NCBI GenBank assembly: GCA_033060915.1
Contig: CM065388.1
Coordinates: 24,157,501-24,221,500 of the forward strand
DNA from: Euryodendron excelsum
Taxonomy: Eukaryota; Streptophyta; Magnoliopsida; Ericales; Pentaphylacaceae
DNA length: 64,000 nucleotides
Reading direction: 5' to 3'
Part shown: piece after piece, positions 55,222 through 64,000 of the stretch
Position numbering within the stretch: the stretch's first letter is position 1
Layout: the number at the start of each line of letters is the position of its first letter
The notes under the pieces: model-generated
The model's input: the letters and a program-made list of their open reading frames with translations, nothing else
What the model was told of the DNA's origin: nothing
Databases searched by the model: none
Program-made: the position numbers and the translations under genes

Positions 55222-57120
55222 GACATATTCTAGTTCAAACCAGCTTTCCAGGCATAATCTAGTCAATCAATCGCTTCGTAGGCCCACTGGGCCCAAATAG
55301 AGGCAAAATAACCAAAATACCCTTGGGGCATTGTTCGGTCCAATTCCGGTGGACATGTCTTCTCAAAGATGGTAAGTTCCCATTTCAATCTCAATTCCCA
55401 GATCAAAATCAAATTCCAGTCCAGTTCCAGTTCAAATCAAGTTCCGTATGCCTTTTAAGAAAGTTGATCTCTCAGGCGGTAAGTCCATCTAGTTTGGCAC
55501 AGTTTTTGAGAAAACTCTTTGGAACGGTAAGTCTCTTCAAACCTGTCGACCAGGATGAGACCCTAAGTCCCCGAGATGGTAGAATAGTCCACCTTTGGCG
55601 TCTGCTAACCAGCCAATAAAAAAATATCCATTATTCAGCACGTCTTTCGAGAAAGTTACAGGCTTAGACGATAAGTCTACCTAGCATCTTTCCGACATCA
55701 GGTAATCTCCAGAATGAACGCGAACTATCAGAGTGGTGGAAACACTTGCAAATAGGTCGACATAGAGAATTGCCAATAAACCCCCTAAGTCACGGGACTG
55801 AACTTGCCTCTTGGCAATGAAACGTCTACCAAAGGACGAGATACCTTTGGAAACCAACTCATCACAAACCGTCAGAGTGATGGAAACACTCAAAACCCAG
55901 GTCAACTCTAGTGCTCGTTAACCCACTCCCTTGAAAAATAACCAAACTGCCCTTAGGGCATTTTTCGGCATGCTTTTTTGAGAAAGTACCAAAGTCTTCA
56001 AAGCAGTAAATCCACACTTCCAGGATTGTCCTAAAGTTAATCCGACATGTTCAAGTACCTTCTAGTTGGTTTTGGGCTAATTCCGAGACCATTCGGTTAA
56101 AATGACCATTTTGCCCATAGGCATTCGAGAGCCTCGGGAAACCACACCAGCTTTGGGTATCAAACTGGTAACCTTCCAGGGATGCTTCTGATAGTATCCC
56201 CAGCCTTCTAATGCATTTTCAGATCATTTCGAATTAGTTCCGGTAAACTTGATGCAAAATGACCATTTTGCTCTTGGTAGGCCGCTTGCCTTTTTCAACT
56301 ACGCCAGCTCTGGGTATAAAACCAGCAACCTCCTGGAACATTCTAGCTAATGTTTCCAAGCCTCAAGCCTTCTTTCGGGATATTCCAAGTCCATCCTAGC
56401 AGCTTTCTGGCTCAATTGATCGTTTTGTCCTTAGTGGCCCGGTCAACTCTTCCAACACATCCTGACATTATTTTTCAAGTTTACTACCCCCGAGACACTA
56501 TTCTAAGGGTTCCTGTCCCTTTCCTTCCCTACAGGCCATTCCTGACCCTTTAAATCATTCCTGGACTTTCTAGAGTCACTCCTAGTAAAGCCAGGCTAAA
56601 AATTGCATGGTAGTCAGTAATATAGGCTCCCAAATCTTCTGAAGATATGTTGCTTACCGACCCTAAATATTTCCTAAATGGCTAGTGCCATTGCAAGCCA
56701 AAAAATGGCATGGAGTGGTGCCAATGGGATTTTTGTCCTAGCGCCACTGTAACAAGCACCAATTCACTCTTCTGTCTATAAATACAGAACCTCCTCCAAC
56801 ATAAAAAGGGTCTGCAAACACAATTCAAAAACTCTGTTGTTGGATATACAGAGCTCGAAGCCCCTCCAAACCTTAGCTCTCTTTAGGTTCTCCAAACCCT
56901 AGCCTCCGTATACAAAAACCTAGCACCTATCACTTAACCCTAGCTCATATACACTCTTATACACTCATATACGAATCTCTGTAGCCTCTATTAAAGACTT
57001 GAAGTGTTGCAACTAAGAAGCTCTCGAAGACCAAAGCAAGCTCTCGAAGACTGAAGTAAAACAATGCAAGCGAGCAAGCAAAACAAAGCAAATAAAGCAA
57101 GCAAAACAAAGAAGACACAA

Positions 57121-57126
57121 GGTAAG
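57121..57126 (+). promoter_or_regulatory. Splice-donor-like site in the LTR-A leader
   Basis: CACAAGGTAAGC lies about 350 bp downstream of the TATA site. Equivalent positions read ACGGTAGGC in the element A LTRs (30526, 43929) and GAGGTAATC or AAGGTAATC in LTR-B on the minus strand. The strongest donor consensus is in this older copy. Splicing of a leader intron is inferred only. Confidence 0.4.
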
Positions 57127-59077
57127 CTTCCTATTTACATTTACACAATTCTCCCCTCTCACTTCTCTATCCTAACCCACTTGGATTTTCTTCTATTTTA
57201 ACCCCCATCTTCTGCTCCCCTTTCTTGCACGCTTGAGATAAGGGACTCCCTAGTTCATGTGTAGGATTAGGCTATTGAAAGTCAATATGTCGGGGCTTTC
57301 TCTTAGTCTAACCGGAGACCACGTGGGTTCGGCCCCCTTAGTTATGTGGTGAAGCCTTTAACCTTGTATGTTCACGACCCCAACTTACATTATGCATATC
57401 ATGATCATGCATCTCTCCAAAACTTGTTTTCAAAACTTGTATCGAAAGTTGTTTTCAAAACTTACATTAAATCTTCTTTTTCTAAACTTATTTTCAAAAT
57501 CATAATCCTAACGTGATTCTAGACTTTTAATGGTTAGGGTTGCTTTAGGAAAGTGTTACATTTAAAGTGACTTTCATGGTCCATATTTTCAAATCTTTAT
57601 TGTTTTCAAAACCATAATCCTAGAATGGTTCTAATCCCTCCATGGTTAGAATTATTTTAGAAAAGTGGGATATTTTTAGAGACTTGTAAAAGTCCACATT
57701 CAAATCCTCTTTCCAACATTGGTTTCTAAACACTTTCCAAAATTTCTTTACAAATCTCCTTTCCAAAACTCTCTTCAAATTTACTTTCCAAAAATCTCTT
57801 TCAAAAAAAATCTCTCTTTTCAAAAAGATCTATTTTCCAAAATCCATTTTTCTTGGAGTTCAAGTCAAACCCTAGAGCCATGGTTAGGAAACCCTAATTT
57901 TCTCTCCTAAAACATGATTTCCAATCTTGCCTCAAAACATAGATTTTCAAAGCCACTATTTTCTACATCAAATCTTAGATTTCCAAAATCACTTTTCCTA
58001 TACCAAAACTATAGCTTTCCAAACCTAAGTTTTTCAAAATTCCTCCTTTCCAATTCTATGTCAAATCAAATCTTTCGTTTTTGGAAACTAAATCAAATCC
58101 TTCTTTTTTGGAAACAAAATAAAATCATCTCTTTTTGGAAATAAAATCTAATCTTTTATTTTAGAAAATAGAGATCAAACCTTTCCTAATCCCAGTCCTT
58201 CCTAATTTAAATATTTCTTAATTCCAATCCTTCCTAATGTCATACCATCCTAAATCTTAAGTTTTCAAAACTCAAAATTTTAAACCTTTCCTAAATATTG
58301 AACTTTTAAATCTTTCCTTAAACTTTAAGCTTCTCAATCTTTCTAAACCGAAACTTGTCCTAATTCTAAAACTTTTCAAATTCCAAATCTTTCTCAAACC
58401 TTATCAAATCTTTCCTAATGAGAAAACTTTCTAAATTCAAAACTTTCCAATTTCAAAACATTTCCTATTTTAAACTTTCCTAAAATGAAACTTTCCTATT
58501 TTGAAACTTTTCTAATTTCAAGATTTTCTAAATTCAATCTTTCCTAGACTCCGACTCTCCATGTTTTCTAAATCAAACTTTCCAATCAAATCTTTCTTAA
58601 ACCTCAACTTTTTCCTAAATCCTATCTTTCCTAAGTTTAGGTTTTCCAAAACCAAACTTTCCAAAATCAAGCTTTCTAAGTTCAAGTCAAGTCAATTTAA
58701 TTACATGTTTCAACCCTAGGTTACCCTAAGTCCTAGGATGTCTAGACAGTAGTTCAACCCTAACCCTAAAGTTAGGAAGCTTAAACTCTTTTCTAAACCA
58801 AGATGGTTTTCCAATTTCAAACCACAAAATGTTTTCAAAACTCAACTCTATCTTTCCAAATCTAGTCCAAGTTCTCTGTCTAGGGTCAAATCCTCTTTCA
58901 AGTTCAATTCTAAGGTCTAAGTTCAATCTCTAATTCAAATCTTCTATTCCAAATTCAAATCAAACTCTTTTCTAATCAAAATATTTTCAAATCAAACCTT
59001 TTCTCTTCAATCGGATTCTTGTCCGAACTACGACTGACCTGATTCCCAAAAAGGGATACGTAGGCAACCCTCATAGA

Positions 59078-61230
59078 TGTTGACTTAAAGTTGATTCCCA
59101 TATTGGTTTTGATGATAACTAAACCTTGTGTTATTTTACTAATGCATTTACTTAGTGTGCAGATTAATAAAATTTATAATTTAGACTTAAAGTTCAATCT
59201 TCAGGCTAATACTTGTCAAAGTAAATGTACAACAAGTTCAAGATCAAGCAATCAATTCTAAGAGCTATGCAATGAACCAAACAGTGGATTGATGCCTATT
59301 TCTACTTCAAACAACTGTTTTACATTCGAAGAGACTAAAGATGTTCAAATGAAACTTTCATCAAGTATGCATAGACTCAATGAAGATTGATTTGCACTCA
59401 AGAAAGATTGAAGACTTCATCAGAATATGCAAAGATCAGTTGAAGATGAATTGATTGTTGAAGATGTTAAAAATGCTAAATTGAAAACTCCATCAGGAAT
59501 GCATAGATCAAATCCAGATTATGTGATTAAAGTTGCTTGAGAAGAAGACTCACAATGATTGTTTGATCTTTACATGAAATCCAAGTGCAGAATTCTTCTA
59601 AGATGTAAGGAATTAATGACGACAATATACATGAAGAGATTTTATCAAGTTTAGAAAAGTCTCATTGAAGTGATTTCAAATAAGAAAGAAGAATTTCTAG
59701 CTGAGAGAAGAAATCAGAAATGAAGCATTGTGAAACTCTACATAATTGAGAAAGCTCGACATTGAAAGAAATAGTGAAAGAGGAAGCTTTGCAAATGAAG
59801 AAAAAAAGATCAACACTGATCTAATGAAGCTCTGACTGTTTGAGAGTCAAGAGAAGATGAATGTCAAATGATTGATTCAATCCAAATTGAATAGAAGGTA
59901 ACTCTGATGAGTTAAAAGAGTTTGATTGATCATCATACCCCAAAGAGATACTCCTTGAAGATTTTATATTAGTGCTTAGATGAGCTGGATCATTAAAAGT
60001 CAGAAAGCAGATTTTTGGGTAATGAGCAAACTCATAGAAATGAAGAGTCGCGTCATGGAGACAGACGTAAAAGGCTTGAAGACTATATGATCAATGAGCA
60101 AACTCATAAAAATAAAGAGTCGCCTCATGAACACAAAAGCAAAACCTGAAGACCAAGTAGACAGTAAGTGGATTCATGAAAATCAAGAGACGCCTCATGG
60201 AGACAGACGTAAAGGCTTGAAGATAAAATGATTAATGAGCGAACTCATGGAAATGAAGAGCCGCCACATGAATACAGAAGCAAAAGCCTGAAGACAAAAT
60301 GGTCAATGAGCGGACTCATGAAGATGAAGAGTTGCCTCATGACAACAGAAGTAAAAGGCTGAAGATCAAATGTACAAAGAGCGAACTCCTAAATATGAAG
60401 AGTCGCCACATGAAAGCAGAAACAAAAATATGAAGACATAATGAACAAGGAGCCGACTCATTAATACGAAGAGCGGACTCATGAAGACAGTGAACAACAT
60501 CCTGGTAAATGCAAAAGTAGAAAGTGTCGACTCCACAATCCTGGAGCCAACTCCTGGAATATAACGGCTAGTTTTTTTAACATTATAACAGACTGAACTG
60601 CATTAAATAAACCCCAACAACCTCCAATGGATGGGATTAATACAGGGGTTTATATTCAAGCTTCTAAATGTATTTATAACAAGGAAGAGAGATAAGAAAT
60701 AAGAATCACTGACTGATCAACCTGATATTCCTGAATATTCTTCCTGTTTTAATTTGTGAGCTTTGATTGTATAATCTACTCTTGTTAGAGAGTTTGTGAG
60801 TTACTTGTATACTTTTATACATTTGTAAGTGAGAGTTTGAGAGTTCTCTTGTAGAAGAAAAATTCTTGTAAGTTTGAGTGGAGCTTGGACAAAACCACTT
60901 GGTGGCTGAAGAACTCGGGGAGGAGTTCTTGTGTATAGTGAGCTTAGCACTTTGTCAATCAATAACCCATTTGTAATTGGAGATTACATAGTGGAATAAG
61001 ACTTCAAGGGGGTCTTAGGGTGAGGACGTAGACCACAGTTTGTGGTTGAACCTTGGTAAATCTCTGTGTTCATTCTATTACTCTGTTTTCTCTTCTCCTT
61101 TTGATTACATTGCATTATATATAGTTTAATCACTGTTACATTGCTTAGATTAATTTTAATTAATCTTAATTGCTATTAATCTTCAAAAAACCCAATTCAC
61201 CCCCCTCTTGGGTTGCCTTTTGGGCCAATA
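59078..61230 (+). mobile_element. Probable Ty1/copia solo LTR
   Basis: A 2153-bp insertion starts TGTTGACTTAAAG and ends near TTGGGCCAATA, inside an otherwise continuous LTR-A. Flanks are ATAGA (59073-59077) and ATAGG (61231-61235), a 5-bp duplication with one change; the uninterrupted LTR-A has ATAGG here. The opening phrase TTTTGATGATAACTAAAC and the ending CAATTCACCCCCCTCTTGGG are common in plant copia LTRs. Its final CA appears mutated to TA. No interior coding sequence is present. Strand is inferred from these end phrases. Confidence 0.65.
60020..60490 (+). repeat. Tandem repeat of about 71 bp inside the copia-type LTR
   Basis: About seven units start GAGCRAACTCAT at 60024, 60096, about 60168, 60237, 60308, 60379 and 60450. 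Each contains GAAGAGTCGCC, CATGRAGACAGA and AAGGCTTGAAGA-type phrases. The array is bounded by unique LTR sequence. Confidence 0.85.
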
Positions 61231-62048
61231 ATAGGTGTAGTCATAATCTTTCTCAAACTTCCAATTTCGTAACTTTTCTTAAGTTTTCAATTCCATAACT
61301 ATTTTCAAACTCCTAATTCCATGATCTATTTTGAGTTTTTAAATCTAAAATCTATTTTCAAATTTCTATTTCTAATTTCTAAAACGTTCTTCAAAACTTC
61401 AAATCTTTTTTTCAATTTTATTTTCAAAATCAAATCCATTTCAATTTCAAATCAAATCAAGTTCTTCTCAAATCTATTTTCAAAATAAAAATTAAATTCT
61501 TGCACTTGCATGTCATGCATCATCTTAAACATCTTTTCAAAATTCTTTTCAAAAGTGGATAGTTTTGGATATTTATTTAATCAAAGATTTTAAATGAGTA
61601 AACCTAGGGTGAATTGACATGTAAGTACTGCAAGGGCGGGGTAGGGTGATGGCTCAGTGCGTCTTCCCTACACGTAACCAACCTCCGAACCTAGATCACT
61701 ATTTTCAAAGACCAAATGGAGTAATTTTCAAAAAGGGCTTACATATTTCCAAAGGTTGCCAAACAACCTATTTTCTTCAAAACCCTCTCTTGAGGAAGTT
61801 TTCAAAACTTTTTTAAAAACCCTAAGTGTAATCCTCAGATTGTGCTTAGTTTTAGGTAACCTAACTCACCTTAAATAAGTTAGGTGACGACTCCAAAACC
61901 TTTTCTCAAAAAGCACTTAATCCAATCAAATTTTCAATTCAAACCTAGTCACACTCGTCCTTCAAGAAGGGTGAATTCTAACGAGAGAGTACAACATTTT
62001 TCTCACTTGTATGTATTTTCCTAGAGTGCGAAAAATATGGACACGACA

Positions 62049-62405
62049 CCCCTCCCAGTGAAAAATGACCATTTTGCCCCCAACGGGCCCGGCATGTTCT
62101 TCGAGAAAGTACCAAGTCCTCGAAACGATAAGACCACCTTCCAAGGCCGTCCCTAGATAGTCCGACATGTCCAGCGCCATCCAATCAACCTAGGTCTACT
62201 CCTGAAGGTTCCCCGGTCAAAATAACTTTTTTACCCCTAGGCATCCAAATGTCCTAGGAAATCACACCAGCTTTGGGTATCAAACCGGTAACCCCTAATT
62301 AACTCTAGTCAACCCCAGTCAACTTCGGTTAACCTAGTCAACCCTGGTCAATCATGGCCAACCCTACGTTCCATACTATTCCCTTCCATTTCTGGCCGGA
62401 CACCG
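62049..62405 (+). repeat. LTR-B U3 fragment, plus strand
   Basis: This matches the reverse complement of about 21660-22020, including ACCAGCTTTGGGTATCAAAC and the serial GTCAACC phrases. It is wedged between two LTR-A termini, with no TATA box or terminus of its own. Confidence 0.75.
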
Positions 62406-64000
62406 TGTAAGCACCCCATTTCTGACCGCTCGGCAGTCTACACTCCGTCCAGACTTGTTTTCAAGTCATTGTGGTTATATTTCAATCGAAACCATTTCTC
62501 TAGGTCCAAATTTCGTCTTTCCATCGCTTTGCGGGCTTGTCAGGCCCAAATAGAGGCAAAATGACCAAAATGCCCTTAGGGGCATTGTCCTTTCTTATTC
62601 CAATCCCAATCCCTCTCTCGAGACAATTTATTCCTCGAGACGGTCCGAGTAGCAAAACTACTCACAGAACCGTTAGAGTAGCGAAAATACTCACAGAACC
62701 GTTAGAGTTGCAGAAACACTCATAAAACCGTTAGAGTAGCGGAAATACTCACAGAACCGTTAGAGTAGCGGAAACACTCACAAAACCATTAGAGTAGCAG
62801 AAGTACTCACAAAACCGTTAGAGTGGCGAAAACACTCACAATCCAGGCACATCTCCTCGGAGACGGTAAGACCCCTTTCCAATCCCACTCTCGAGACAGT
62901 TTATTCCTCGAGACGGTTCCAATCCAGGCACGCCTCTTCGGAGACGGTAAGACCCCTTTCCAATCCCACTCTCGAGACAATTTATTCCTCGAGACGGTCT
63001 GAGTAGCAAAACTACTCACAAAACCATTAGAGTAGCGGAAATACTCAACTCCGTCCGAGTAGCTGAAATACTCACAAATCATCAACCCCGTCCGAGTAGC
63101 GGAAATACTCACACCGTTAGAGTGGCGGAAACACTCAACACCCAAGTCAACACCCGTGTCTGTTAGCTCACTTCGGTGAAAAATGACCAGACTACCCTTA
63201 GGACCTTTTCCGAGACTCTCCGGTCAAGATGACCATTTTGCCCCTAAGCATCCGAATGCCCCGGGAACCACACCGGCTTTGGGTATCAAACCGGTAACCT
63301 CCTGAGACTACTTTTTATAGTGTTCTCAACCTTCCTTTACCTTTCCGGATCATTCCGAGTCAGTTCCGGCAAACCCAGTACAAAATGACCGTTTTGCCCC
63401 TAGAGGACCGGTCTCTTTCTTTGACCATGCCGGCTTTGGGTATCAAACCGGTAATGTCCCGAGAATACTTTTTATAATGTTCTCAACCTTCCTTTACCTT
63501 TCCGGATCATTCCGAGTCAGTTCTGGCCAACCCGGTACAAAATGACCGTTTTGCCCCTAGTGGCCCGGTCTCCTTTTCCGACCACGCCGGCTCTGGGAAT
63601 CAAACCGGCAACCTCCGGGAACATTCTGAATAATGTTTCCAGATCCCAAGTCTTCTTCCGGGACAGTCTGAGTCTGTCCCGGCGGTTTTCTGGTTCAATT
63701 GACCGTTTCGCCCCTAAAGGCCCGGTCAACCTTTCCGACTCACCTTATCTTCATTTTTCAAGTCAAATACCTCCAGGACACTATTTTAAGTGTTCCTGCT
63801 CCTTTTCGGCCTTCCAGGTCATTCCCGGCTCCTTCAAATCATTCCCGAACTTTCCGGAGTCACTCCTAGTGAAGCCAGGCTAAAAATTACATGGTAGTCA
63901 CTAGTACAGGCGCCCAAATCTAATCAAAGATACGTTGCTTGCCGACCTTAAACCTTTCCTAATTGGCTGGCACCACTACTAGTGGCGCCAAGACAAAAAA
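62406..64000 (+). repeat. LTR-A copy, plus strand, cut by window edge
   Basis: It starts TGTAAGCACC and is closely similar to 41870-43550: 30-bp units 62640-62830, 80-bp units (two rather than three) 62835-63000, 156-bp units 63240-63730, and the GGCGCC inverted repeats at the window end. The TATA box lies beyond the window. No polypurine tract precedes it; the LTR-B fragment does. Confidence 0.9.

Larger units (their letters stand above)
49658..62048 (+). repeat. LTR-A copy with two nested insertions
   Basis: It starts TGTAAGCACC at 49658 and ends ACACGACA at 62048. Removing the solo LTR 49731-55221 and the insertion 59078-61230 with their duplications leaves about 4.74 kb, the expected LTR-A length. 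The recovered order (U3, TATA near 56775, leader with CACAAGGTAAGC at 57120, AT-rich tail) matches the reference copy. It is visibly more diverged than the LTRs of element A, so it is older, as the nesting requires. Confidence 0.85.

Overview
The window is repeat-rich DNA from a flowering plant nuclear genome, probably a eudicot. I see no ordinary host gene. Almost all of it is built from two related families of long-terminal-repeat (LTR) retrotransposons of the Ty3/gypsy Tat/Ogre type, nested, truncated and inverted against one another, plus an integrated plant pararetrovirus of florendovirus type and a probable Ty1/copia solo LTR. The lineage call rests on three things: a gag protein with the Tat/Ogre layout, primer-binding sites of the TGGCGACTCCACTGGGA type, and antisense plant-mobile-domain (PMD) genes between gag and the 3' LTR.

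Layout. 1-2685: truncated minus-strand LTR of family A. 2686-3035: family A leader in the opposite orientation. 3036-4250: unrecognised DNA with degenerate tandem repeats. 4251-8321: two minus-strand family A LTR pieces joined abnormally. 8322-22340: element B on the minus strand (3.4-kb LTRs, 7.5-kb interior, no pol, the right-hand LTR truncated). 22359-22822: 3'-interior fragment of family A. 22823-46542: element A on the plus strand, with LTRs of about 4.7 kb and an 8.7-kb interior; its 5' LTR is split by the 5.6-kb florendovirus-like insertion (24573-30190). 46543-49657: 3' interior of a third element. 49658-62048: LTR of that third element, itself interrupted by a minus-strand family A solo LTR (49731-55221, target duplication GACAT) and a probable copia solo LTR (59078-61230). 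62049-62405: plus-strand LTR-B fragment. 62406-64000: another plus-strand LTR-A running off the window.

Elements A and B share a compact plan without protease, reverse transcriptase or integrase: LTR, tRNA primer site, gag (whole reading frame in A, C-terminal remnant in B), a repeat-bearing 3' region, then a gene on the opposite strand, a polypurine tract and the LTR. In both, the antisense gene carries the signals of a spliced plant gene: a leader exon ending in a GTGAGT donor, an intron of 0.9-1.6 kb, a main PMD exon starting one base before its ATG, a short second intron of 88-110 bp, and a small acidic terminal exon. In A the main and terminal exons join in frame. The third element has the same acceptor and Ser-rich N-terminus but a different downstream domain (DUF7745-like). 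The elements presumably depended on an autonomous relative for pol. All coding regions carry nonsense mutations, so these copies look inactive. Coordinates of LTR edges, introns and junctions come from comparing copies within the window by eye.
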